From Candidatus Atribacteria bacterium (lineage in GTDB: Bacteria > Atribacterota > Atribacteria > Atribacterales > Atribacteraceae), in the NCBI GenBank assembly GCA_026390275.1, contig JAPLGF010000160.1, forward strand, positions 1 to 8,173: a stretch of 8,173 nucleotides of DNA. The letters run 5' to 3'. A program made the translations under genes and the position numbers. The number at the start of each line of letters is the position of its first letter. The first letter of the stretch is position 1. Below the pieces are notes generated by a model. That model was given only the letters and a program-made list of their open reading frames with translations, did not search any database and had not been told where the DNA came from. Below, in pieces: positions 1-6,404 of the stretch.

Positions 1-467
1 TTTCCATCCACTATGACAAGGTCACCAGAAATTTTTTCTCCAAAAGAACCCACCACGGTGCTCACTTCTGGAGGTTGATTTCGGGGTTCAAAAACCACTT
101 CCACCTTTATTTTTTGGGAAAGATATGATGGATCAGGGGGAGTCAAGAAGGCGGAAAATTTCTCATTATGGACCTCGATTTTTCTCTCGATACCGGCAGA
201 AGAGGTTCCTGGTTGACTGAGCGTGACGATCAGTTTCGATCCAAATGGGAGATCGGTAGTGCCGTTGACCCGAATTTTTCCATCTTGATAGATCACTTCG
301 GTAATGGCAAGTTTCGAATAGCTTTCAATTTTCATACTTCCACCCCCGCTACTTTTCGGCTGACAGCAGGAAGGAAGCCCCCTGGTTGGTATTTCCTGCG
401 CAGATAGAATTCCTGCAAATAACAGGAGTAGGAGTACGGTGATGCTGAAGAGAAATCGCTTTTTCAT
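1..467 (-). CDS. Secreted protein of unknown function, 3' end cut by window edge
   Basis: I do not recognise this gene. The minus frame from ATG at 467 stays open to the window edge, giving about 155 residues without a stop. The start is well supported: GGAGGT at 476-481 lies 8 nt upstream. The N-terminus (MKKRFLFSITVLLLLL, then FAGILSA-QE) is a classic Sec signal peptide with a likely signal peptidase I cut after LSA. Just after the cut is a Cys-Cys pair (PSCCQPK) and a Ser/Gly-rich linker. The rest alternates hydrophobic and polar residues (KIRVNGTTDLPFGSKLIVTL), which suggests a beta-sandwich fold; this is inference. It starts 43 nt after the HMA/SafE/cupredoxin gene on the same strand, so it is probably in that operon, and the exported Cys-Cys pair would suit a metal-related role. 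That role is a guess from context only. Confidence 0.75.
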   Translation of the reverse strand, partial: MKKRFLFSITVLLLLLFAGILSAQEIPTRGLPSCCQPKSSGGGSMKIESYSKLAITEVIYQDGKIRVNGTTDLPFGSKLIVTLSQPGTSSAGIERKIEVHNEKFSAFLTPPDPSYLSQKIKVEVVFEPRNQPPEVSTVVGSFGEKISGDLVIVDG

Positions 468-510
468 TGGTTTTTACCTCCAGACTATAATGATAGACAG
501 ATGGTTATTA

Positions 511-1911
511 TTAGTTAACGACTTCAATCACTCCGGTGATCATTCCCATCCAACAACTGAAGGAGTACGTTCCCGCTTTTAGAGGGATGAATTCTTTCAC
601 ACTGGTTTGGCCGCGGGTTAATTTGATCTCTCCGTCAAACAAGTCTTTGGAAATGACCGCATTGGTACAACCGCTGGTTCCCTTATCGATGATTTCCCAG
701 CGAACCGGGATTCCGGCTTTTACCCGAAATTGTTTCGGTGTATATCCTAAAACCGAGGCTTCCATGGTGATAATTTGTTTTCCTTCCTGAAGTGGTGGGA
801 ATCCTTCAATTGATGAACTCTTCTGGACGGTGGAGACGGTCGGGAGAGGGGAGAGACTGATACGGTTCAGACTCCAGAACCCCAGGACATTGAGCTGGGC
901 ATTAAAGGTGTAGAGGGCAAAAAAGAGCACCAGTACTCCGGCCACCCTCGAAAAAAGGGCAGAAGAGGAAGGTTTGTTCAGGATTTTCGTACTCGATATC
1001 CCAATGAAGAGGAGTATGGGAAGGGTTCCCAGCGCGAAGAACAACATGATCAGGCTTCCCGCCCAGGCACTCCCCGAGAGGAGGGCGAGTCCCTGGGCGG
1101 TGATGGTGAAACCGCAGGGAAGGAAGAAGGTTAGTCCTCCCATCAGAAAAGGCATGTACCGCCCGATAAAGTGTCTTTCATTGGTGGCATATCGAGTAAT
1201 GAACCGGGGCATGGTGAACCGGAGGGTTCTGAACCATTTAACTCCCAGCATTTGCAACCCCAAGATGATCATGATCCCGGAAATCACCATCACCAGGAGG
1301 GAAGAAAAAAACGGGGAAGGACGTAACAGGCTTCCCGCCGCTCCCAGTACCGCTCCGAAACCGGCATACGAGATGAGTCGACCAACGTTGAAGAGTAAAT
1401 GGGGTTGAAAACGCTGGATGGGTGAATGACTATCGGGTGAAAACTCGGACCATTGCTTGCTCAGAGAGAGGACCAATCCACCCACCAGGGCGGCACAACT
1501 TGATACACCAGCGAGTAAACCGAAGAGGAAAAAAATGGGCAGGCTGGAAGAAGAATCAACATTGATCAGCTGCGACAACCCGGTCTTTTCGAGTAGAAGA
1601 AAGACTGCTATCACCAGACAGGAAATACCCAGAATTGCGAGAAGATCCGTTTTTGGATTCGGTACCGATGCTTTGTCTTCCTGACAGGCAATATGATAGC
1701 CCTGTTCCGCCAGTAGGTTCTTCATGGTCTCCCTATCCGGGCATTCACCGATATATTCGATCAGAACCTCTTCCCGAACGAGAGAAGCTTTCGCCGATCG
1801 GACACCCGGGAGTTGGAGTAAGATTTTTTCTACCAGGATCTCGCACGACAGACAGTGCATGCCCCGGATGGATAATATGGTTTCTTGACCAGAATTTTTC
1901 GTTTTCTTCAT
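511..1911 (-). CDS. HMA - SafE/DsbD-like membrane - cupredoxin fusion protein
   Basis: A 466-residue, three-part protein probably used for copper or other soft-metal handling at the inner membrane. Residues about 11-78 form a heavy-metal-associated domain with the GMHCLSC motif (C20, C23). After a first hydrophobic segment at about 89-109 comes a multi-helix core of the SafE/TauE or cytochrome c biogenesis (DsbD-like) type, with a conserved SSCAALVGG segment near 140 and FFLPCGFT near 270. Residues about 375-466 form a cupredoxin-like domain with candidate ligands C415 (SGCTN) and the CWMGM cluster (C453, M455, M457). The same combination is familiar in predicted metal-transport proteins of anaerobes. 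The ATG start has no visible Shine-Dalgarno site, but an in-frame TAG lies 6 nt upstream, so it is the first possible ATG. The gap to the DUF2318 gene is only 21 nt, so translation may be coupled. The family call is firm; the transported or bound metal is inferred. Confidence 0.88.
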   Translation of the reverse strand: MKKTKNSGQETILSIRGMHCLSCEILVEKILLQLPGVRSAKASLVREEVLIEYIGECPDRETMKNLLAEQGYHIACQEDKASVPNPKTDLLAILGISCLVIAVFLLLEKTGLSQLINVDSSSSLPIFFLFGLLAGVSSCAALVGGLVLSLSKQWSEFSPDSHSPIQRFQPHLLFNVGRLISYAGFGAVLGAAGSLLRPSPFFSSLLVMVISGIMIILGLQMLGVKWFRTLRFTMPRFITRYATNERHFIGRYMPFLMGGLTFFLPCGFTITAQGLALLSGSAWAGSLIMLFFALGTLPILLFIGISSTKILNKPSSSALFSRVAGVLVLFFALYTFNAQLNVLGFWSLNRISLSPLPTVSTVQKSSSIEGFPPLQEGKQIITMEASVLGYTPKQFRVKAGIPVRWEIIDKGTSGCTNAVISKDLFDGEIKLTRGQTSVKEFIPLKAGTYSFSCWMGMITGVIEVVN

Positions 1912-1932
1912 GATCTAAGTCGAGGTATGCAT

Positions 1933-2445
1933 TTAAAAATAGTCCGCGATTTTTTCCAGGTCAGTAACTTTGATGACGATCTTCCCTTCTCTTATTTCGG
2001 CCTGAGGGGTGACCGGTACGGGGTTACATCCCCCTTTTTCAGTAGCAATTTTTTCGATGGGATACCGATTACCACACACGTTGCAGACGATCATTCCTTC
2101 CTCGGCATGAAAACCCATTTTTGCTTCCGAACAGACCTGGCAGGCATTGGCAGCGATATGAAAAGATCCATTACTATCTTTCACTGCGAAAAAAAAGACC
2201 ATTTTTCCGTTCGGTAAAGTAACATTGTAAAAACGGGGGAGATTATCCTGGAAAACGCTGGTATCGATGAGAAATTCACCATTGACTGCATTGACGTTTT
2301 CCCCTTTTTCGCCAAGAAAAGAAGGGTTGTAAACAGGTTGTGTACTTCCATTCTCTTCCGCCAAAACAGTTTGATTCACCGATGTGCACGAGGCGACAAA
2401 AAGTGTCAGCAGCACCGTGAGGATGACCAAAGAATATTTGTACAT
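1933..2445 (-). CDS. DUF2318 domain lipoprotein
   Basis: A 170-residue exported lipoprotein. The frame is open to an ATG at 2493, but the ATG at 2445 is chosen because GGAGGT (2450-2455) sits 4 nt upstream and because this start gives a clean lipoprotein signal: Lys, a hydrophobic stretch, then the lipobox VASC with C20 as the lipidated residue. Residues about 70-145 match the DUF2318 pattern: a VFFFAVKDSNG strand, ANACQVC (C102, C105), a Gly/His stretch, CNVCGNRYPI (C121, C124) and GGCNP (C140). In this family the paired cysteines are thought to bind metal, and members often sit beside iron or copper transport genes; the biochemical role is not established. It is the first gene of the left-hand run, 325 nt after the aminotransferase, so a separate promoter is likely. 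The membrane HMA/SafE/cupredoxin gene follows after 21 nt. Confidence 0.88.
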   Translation of the reverse strand: MYKYSLVILTVLLTLFVASCTSVNQTVLAEENGSTQPVYNPSFLGEKGENVNAVNGEFLIDTSVFQDNLPRFYNVTLPNGKMVFFFAVKDSNGSFHIAANACQVCSEAKMGFHAEEGMIVCNVCGNRYPIEKIATEKGGCNPVPVTPQAEIREGKIVIKVTDLEKIADYF

Positions 2446-2449
2446 AGAG

Positions 2450-2455
2450 ACCTCC
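2450..2455 (-). promoter_or_regulatory. Ribosome-binding site deciding the DUF2318 gene start
   Basis: On the minus strand this reads GGAGGT, 4 nt before the ATG at 2445. It favours that start over the in-frame ATG at 2493, which has no such site and would place 16 odd residues before the lipoprotein signal. Confidence 0.75.
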
Positions 2456-2523
2456 TTCTGAATGACCTCTGGGGGGCGGATCAAGAATAGCATCTACCCC
2501 GGGGACATTCAACTTCTTAAAAT

Positions 2524-2555
2524 TATTTAGCATATTAATATAATCAAATAAGTAA
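2524..2555 (-). promoter_or_regulatory. Possible promoter of the DUF2318 operon
   Basis: This AT-rich stretch upstream of the left-hand run contains an extended -10-like element on the minus strand, TGC followed by TAAATA (2524-2532). No good -35 hexamer is found at the usual distance, as for many extended -10 promoters. A perfect 10-bp palindrome, ATATTAATAT, covers 2532-2541 immediately upstream of the -10 and could be an operator, although AT-rich DNA produces such palindromes by chance. The position, about 80 nt before the start codon, fits a short leader. Confidence 0.3.
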
Positions 2556-2621
2556 TATAAGAGGGAAACTGAAGAAAGTCAAGGGGGGGGGAAATTTCTT
2601 CTCCTCCAGCGGAAGGTGTTT

Positions 2622-2699
2622 TTACCGGGAAATTACCCTTTCTTCTCCGGAGCTGGCGTACCGGGCCATGGAGATCGCCAGGAGCGCGCCTCCGATCAC
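2622..2699 (-). pseudogene. Possible C-terminal remnant of a lost gene
   Basis: The minus frame here reads VIGGALLAISMAR followed by YASSGEERVISR and a TAA stop at 2622-2624. It is bounded upstream by an in-frame TAA and has no ribosome-binding site, so it is not an intact gene. The helix-like pattern with a final Gly, charged residues and a short strand resembles the C-terminal tail of some Gfo/Idh/MocA oxidoreductases; this is resemblance by eye only. The base composition is more GC-rich than the flanks, as expected of former coding DNA. The plus strand of the same block also has open frames, so the direction is not certain. Confidence 0.22.
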
Positions 2700-2770
2700 T
2701 TATGAATCAGAAAGGTCTCCTGTTCCGAAAGGACAATGAGGTCTGAAAGTCGTATAATATCTCTTCTCTC

Positions 2771-4021
2771 TCAGGATATCTCTTTCATGATGGTGGTGAT
2801 TTTTTTTGCCACCGCCTCAATTTCTTCGTCCGGGGATTGAATGTTGACTCCAAAACCGGAGCCCAGACCCTTATCCACCACTCCCACGCTGATATTAATG
2901 GCCCGGTCCAGGATTTTGTCGGTTTTCGGAAGCATGTGAGCGTAATATTCGATCTCTTTCCCGTAAGCGGGACAGTCATAGGGACAGGGATAGAGAGTGG
3001 CGGTCTTTTTCTGCAGGATCTGTTCCATGTTATTATAGACATGCCAGCCGGAATGAGAGAGGGTTTTGGTACCGGCTTTCTCACCGAAAGCGCTGGCAGT
3101 TTTCTCGTCCGGAAAGAGGAGGGTGAGCAGGGTAGCGCATTCCCCTTTTTCATCGTTGATGGTTCGGAAACCGATACCAGGAATACCAGAAATTGCTTCT
3201 TTGAGCTTTTTCTTTTTCTCACGAAGAAGGGAAAGGATCCAGTCGATTTTTCGGATCTGGGCTAAGGCCACTGCTCCGGTGAGTTCATTCATCCGGAAAT
3301 CCATCCCCACCATACTCCTTTTTCCCACTTCCACCCCGGTCCGTAGGGGTTTGTGTCCCTGGTCATGGAAACCAAAGGCTCGTTCATAAAGGTTATAGTC
3401 GTTGGTAACCACGATCCCGCCATCTCCGGCGGTGATGGTTTTAAAGATATTGAGTGAAAATTCTCCGAGATCACCGATGTTTCCCAATCGTTTTCCGTGG
3501 AATGAACCTCCTGCCGATTGGGCACAATCCTCAATGACAAACAGTTTATGTTCCCGGGCGATATCCATGATCACGTCCATATGGCAGGGATTTCCCAGCA
3601 TGTGGACCGGCATGATGGCTTTGGTCTGAGGGGTGATCTTCTTACGGATATCCTCAGGATCCAGGGTTAGCGATTCGTCAATCTCGGCCAGGACGGGGAT
3701 GGCTCGAGCCACGATGATGCTCGAGATGGAGGCAATGAAAGTGTATCCGGGAACAATCACTTCATCTCCCGGCCCGATTCCCAGTGCAGTGAGACAGGTG
3801 AGCAAGGCACTGGTTCCGCTATTGACCGCGACAGCGTATTTCACCCCCAAGAGGGTGGCAAATTCTTTTTCCAGAGTGACTACTTTCCTTTTAAAACGAG
3901 GATCGTCCTCTGAACCATAACGGAAGAGATATCCAGAGTCAATGACCTCCATCAGTTCCCTTTTTTCTTCTTCCCCGATCAGGTACGATCCTGGTCCTCC
4001 AAATCCCGGTTTGATCGTCAC
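2771..4021 (-). CDS. DegT/DnrJ/EryC1/StrS family PLP aminotransferase
   Basis: This 416-residue fold-type I aminotransferase probably transfers an amino group from glutamate or glutamine to a keto-sugar or keto-polyol in the cytosol. Visible motifs are NSGTSAL (67-73, phosphate binding), PGYTFIAS (91-98), EDCAQS (164-169, D165 to the PLP ring nitrogen) and SLNIFKTITAGDGG, where K194 is the expected Schiff-base lysine. The phrases SGYLFRYG and VHMLGN recall the branch that holds KdnA (8-amino-3,8-dideoxy-octulosonate transaminase), but I cannot confirm that. The frame is open far upstream into the previous gene. I choose GTG at 4021 because GGAGGA (4028-4033) lies 6 nt before it; the ATG at 4039 has no such site. 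The gene starts 34 nt after the Gfo/Idh stop and is the last gene of its run. The family is certain; the substrate is not. Confidence 0.92.
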   Translation of the reverse strand: MTIKPGFGGPGSYLIGEEEKRELMEVIDSGYLFRYGSEDDPRFKRKVVTLEKEFATLLGVKYAVAVNSGTSALLTCLTALGIGPGDEVIVPGYTFIASISSIIVARAIPVLAEIDESLTLDPEDIRKKITPQTKAIMPVHMLGNPCHMDVIMDIAREHKLFVIEDCAQSAGGSFHGKRLGNIGDLGEFSLNIFKTITAGDGGIVVTNDYNLYERAFGFHDQGHKPLRTGVEVGKRSMVGMDFRMNELTGAVALAQIRKIDWILSLLREKKKKLKEAISGIPGIGFRTINDEKGECATLLTLLFPDEKTASAFGEKAGTKTLSHSGWHVYNNMEQILQKKTATLYPCPYDCPAYGKEIEYYAHMLPKTDKILDRAINISVGVVDKGLGSGFGVNIQSPDEEIEAVAKKITTIMKEIS

Positions 4022-4027
4022 AGACAC

Positions 4028-4033
4028 TCCTCC
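4028..4033 (-). promoter_or_regulatory. Ribosome-binding site supporting a GTG start of the aminotransferase
   Basis: The minus strand reads a G-run ending in GGAGGA, with 6 nt to the GTG at 4021. If the ATG at 4039 were the start, this purine block would lie inside the coding region and encode an odd Gly-Gly-Gly leader. The GTG start gives an N-terminus, MTIKPGFGGPG, usual for the family. Confidence 0.65.
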
Positions 4034-4055
4034 CCCCATTTCTTTGGTTTTATAA

Positions 4056-5210
4056 TTACCGAATAACCTTGACCCAGATTCCTTTTTCGTGACTTTCAGC
4101 AATGGCATCGACAATGCAGGCAATGTCATACCCATCGTAAAAAGTGGCAAAATCCGGTTTCTCTTGTTCGATGTTTTTCCCCTCCTGGAGGAAAGTATAA
4201 AAAGCCTGTATATTGTTTTTAAACGTGTCCAGCCAGCCTTCCGGATGTCCCCCTGGGGCAAAGGTATAACGGCGGCACCCTGCATTAAGCTGATGGGGAT
4301 CTCGCATGATGACGGCGTTTGGTCCACTGCGATGGCCGACCCACATCCGATCCCCTTCTTCTTGATTCCAAAAGTAGGTTTTCTTCGAGCCATTCACCTC
4401 GATATTAAAATAGCATTTCCGTCCCGCACAGACTTCCGAGACCGAGAAGAGTCCTTTCGCCCCATTTTCAAAATGGATCAGTACCCCTGCCCAGTCTTCG
4501 GTCTGGACCTCCTTCTCTTCGTAGGCAGCGAGGTCTTGATTTTCGCAAAATGTTTCGGTGTTTTGGGATTTTTTCCGGAACGGAATGACGGTGGAGAAAT
4601 CGGCAAAGACCTCGGAGATTTTGAGGCCGGTGATGGTTTGAGCCAGATCACACCAGTGGGAACCGATGTCTCCGATGGCGCGAGTCTTCCCACTGATTTC
4701 CGGTTCGATCCGCCAATTATAGTCGGTATCGTAAAACAGCCAGTCCTGAAGATAGGACCCATGAACGATGCGGATGTCCCCCAGCTCTCCCTGTTGGACT
4801 TTCCATTTCATATCCTGAACTAAAGGATACATCCGGTAATTGAAATTGACTCCATGGACGATATGGTGTTTCTTGGCCAGTTCCAACATTTTCTGAGACT
4901 CATCGCGGTTCATTCCCAGCGGTTTTTCGGAAAAAATATGCTTTCCGGCTTCGATGATTTGGGTGTTGATGCTGAGATGGAGATTATTGGGGGTACAGTT
5001 ATGAACCACTTGAACATCCGGATCATGAATGAGGTCCGGGAAGTTTCCATACGCCCGGGGGATCATGAAATCTGCTGCCTTCTTTTGGGCCAGTTCTTGA
5101 TTCGCTTCTGCTAAGGCAACGATGTCAACGAAACCCAGACGCCTCAGGGCATCAACATGAACAGCACCAATAAAACCAGTCCCGATAATTCCCACCTTTA
5201 TCTTGTCCAT
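4056..5210 (-). CDS. Gfo/Idh/MocA family NAD(P)-dependent oxidoreductase
   Basis: This 384-residue cytosolic dehydrogenase is expected to oxidise or reduce a hydroxyl or keto group on a sugar, inositol or related polyol. The N-terminal Rossmann fold shows GTGFIG (10-15). The family EKP motif is at 95-97 (SEKPLGM), whose lysine is usually catalytic, and the DIGSHWCDLA segment (181-190) supplies the catalytic-site D181 and H185. The length is typical. The ATG start at 5210 has GGAGGT 5 nt upstream (5216-5221). The gene lies 57 nt after the aldo/keto reductase and 34 nt before the aminotransferase. The dehydrogenase-aminotransferase pairing is a common way to convert an alcohol to an amine through a ketone, as in amino-sugar and aminocyclitol pathways. 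Which sugar is involved cannot be told from the sequence. Confidence 0.93.
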   Translation of the reverse strand: MDKIKVGIIGTGFIGAVHVDALRRLGFVDIVALAEANQELAQKKAADFMIPRAYGNFPDLIHDPDVQVVHNCTPNNLHLSINTQIIEAGKHIFSEKPLGMNRDESQKMLELAKKHHIVHGVNFNYRMYPLVQDMKWKVQQGELGDIRIVHGSYLQDWLFYDTDYNWRIEPEISGKTRAIGDIGSHWCDLAQTITGLKISEVFADFSTVIPFRKKSQNTETFCENQDLAAYEEKEVQTEDWAGVLIHFENGAKGLFSVSEVCAGRKCYFNIEVNGSKKTYFWNQEEGDRMWVGHRSGPNAVIMRDPHQLNAGCRRYTFAPGGHPEGWLDTFKNNIQAFYTFLQEGKNIEQEKPDFATFYDGYDIACIVDAIAESHEKGIWVKVIR

Positions 5211-5267
5211 CGATGACCTCCTGGGATTTCTTTTTGAATGGCGAAATACGCCTTTCGAACCTCTTTC

Positions 5268-6065
5268 TCACCCTGTCACCACTCGTTCTCCTCTATCCAG
5301 GTGGGAAATGGCTTTCATCTCGTCTTCGTTCAATTCGAAGTCAAATATTTCGATATTCTCTTTTTGATGTTCTGGTCGTAAGGCTTTCGGAATGGCGACT
5401 ACTTTTTCTTGCTGTATGAACCAGCGGAGGGTGACCTGAGCGATGGATTTTCCATATTTTGATGCAATATCTTTGATGATGGTATTCTGAAGACTTCGAC
5501 CACGAACCAAAGGACAATAGGCCGTGAGGAACATTTCATGTTTCTGGCAGAACTGAAGGATCTCTTTCTGGGATAGAAGGGGGTGATACTCCACCTGGTT
5601 GGTAAGAAGGGGAGCTGGCGCCATAGCATACGCCGGTTCAAGTTGTTCCGCACTGAAATTACTGACTCCGATATAACGGGTTTTCCCCTGCTCTAATAGT
5701 ACTTTCATGGCTTCAAAGGTCTCTTCTAAAGGAACCGAAAGGCTGGGCCAGTGGATGAGGAACAGATCCACATAATCGGTCCGGAGTTTCCGGAGACTCT
5801 CCCCCAGGGTGGCAATCACGTCTTGATAGTGAAGGTAGGTCGGCCAGACTTTGGTGGTGAGAAAAATATCTTCTCTCCTCACCGGAGACTGGCTAAGGGC
5901 TTTCCCCACCTCTTCCTCGTTTTGGTAAAATTGGGCGGTATCGAGGTGTCGATATCCGATTTCCAGGGCGGACATGACCGCCTGGACGCACTCTGATCCG
6001 CGCAGATCCCAGGTTCCCAATCCGATTGCTGGTATCTTTGCTCCATATAGTTGAATGATTTTCAT
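5268..6065 (-). CDS. Aldo/keto reductase
   Basis: This 265-residue single-domain NADPH-dependent carbonyl reductase has a (beta/alpha)8 barrel fold. The complete catalytic tetrad is visible: D42 and Y47 in HLDTAQFYQNE, K72 in LTTKVWP and H105 in LFLIHWPS. GVSNFS follows, as in AKR families that reduce 2,5-diketogluconate or methylglyoxal-like substrates. The cofactor-binding segment near the C-terminus (AIPKALRPEH) is also recognisable. The start is uncertain. An ATG at 6098 directly follows the chaperone stop (TAAATG), but its 11 extra residues are not family-like and it has no Shine-Dalgarno site. The ATG at 6065 has a weak GGTG 5 nt upstream and gives the standard MKIIQLYGAKIPAIGLGT beginning. 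The protein could take part in the neighbouring sugar pathway or detoxify aldehydes; context does not decide. Confidence 0.92.
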   Translation of the reverse strand: MKIIQLYGAKIPAIGLGTWDLRGSECVQAVMSALEIGYRHLDTAQFYQNEEEVGKALSQSPVRREDIFLTTKVWPTYLHYQDVIATLGESLRKLRTDYVDLFLIHWPSLSVPLEETFEAMKVLLEQGKTRYIGVSNFSAEQLEPAYAMAPAPLLTNQVEYHPLLSQKEILQFCQKHEMFLTAYCPLVRGRSLQNTIIKDIASKYGKSIAQVTLRWFIQQEKVVAIPKALRPEHQKENIEIFDFELNEDEMKAISHLDRGERVVTG

Positions 6066-6098
6066 GGTTTCACCACTTTCTGTGTGATTTCCTTTCAT

Positions 6099-6302
6099 TT
6101 ATGGCAGTTGAGCTTCATATCCGGCTTTTTCAACGGCCGCAATGAGTTCTTGAGACGAAACAGTATCCTGAGTGTTAATCTCGGCTTCACCTTTGGTGAG
6201 GTTCACTTTGACCGATACCACACCGGGTACTTTTTCCAGTGCTTTTTGAACCCGCATGACACAATGCTGACAGCTCATTCCCTTTATTTTAAGTTTCATC
6301 AT
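6099..6302 (-). CDS. copZ: CopZ-like heavy-metal-associated (HMA) chaperone
   Basis: This 67-residue single HMA domain has the metal-binding motif GMSCQHC (C11, C14) and the full beta-alpha-beta-beta-alpha-beta pattern (VSVKVNLTKGEAEI, then VEKAGYEAQLP). In this family the two cysteines bind Cu(I) and pass it to a membrane P-type ATPase or repressor. The frame is open to an ATG at 6389, but the ATG at 6302 is chosen because GAGGA (6310-6314) lies 7 nt upstream and the extra residues are lysine- and arginine-rich filler unlike the family. A second ATG directly follows at 6299 and is equally possible. No copper ATPase or CsoR is in the window. The likely partner here is the HMA/SafE/cupredoxin membrane protein. 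The stop codon abuts the next reading frame, so co-transcription with the aldo/keto reductase is likely. Confidence 0.88.
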   Translation of the reverse strand: MMKLKIKGMSCQHCVMRVQKALEKVPGVVSVKVNLTKGEAEINTQDTVSSQELIAAVEKAGYEAQLP

Positions 6303-6404
6303 TTTCCCGTCCTCGTTTCCAATTCTTTGTTTTTCTTCATTTCTTTCTCTGGTCATTCCCGGTTTGATGTTTCTTTTCCAATTCCCCAATTTTGGGGGTT
6401 ACCA

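Larger units (their letters stand above)
2446..2770. other. Intergenic region with a GC-rich island and a G9 run
   Basis: There are 325 nt between the aminotransferase stop and the DUF2318 start. The half near DUF2318 is AT-rich and carries the possible promoter. A run of nine G lies at 2583-2591. A GC-rich island at about 2640-2696 has 6-bp inverted arms, CTGGCG (2653-2658) and CGCCAG (2676-2681), around a 17-nt loop with no T-run on either side, so it is not a standard terminator. One minus frame through it (2699 to 2622) looks protein-like and may be a gene remnant. No clear terminator for the aminotransferase run was found. Confidence 0.6.

Noticed and set aside
974..1408. Long plus-strand open frame inside the HMA/SafE/cupredoxin gene
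   Set aside because: It is antisense to a gene with clear domains, and its own translation is basic and featureless with no ribosome-binding site.
4022..4393. Upstream extension of the aminotransferase reading frame by more than 120 codons
   Set aside because: It overlaps the well-supported Gfo/Idh gene in another frame, has no family similarity, and the GTG at 4021 has a clear ribosome-binding site.
4089..4823. 244-codon plus-strand open frame opposite the Gfo/Idh gene
   Set aside because: It is a shadow frame; the minus-strand protein shows all family motifs over the same bases.
5240..5252. GGCG-AAATA-CGCC hairpin between the aldo/keto reductase and Gfo/Idh genes
   Set aside because: A 4-bp stem without a T-run is too weak to be called a terminator or regulator.
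6384..6397. CCCCA-ATTT-TGGGG hairpin just after the protease stop as a terminator
   Set aside because: The stem is only 5 bp and no T-run follows it on the minus strand, so it is unlikely to stop transcription.
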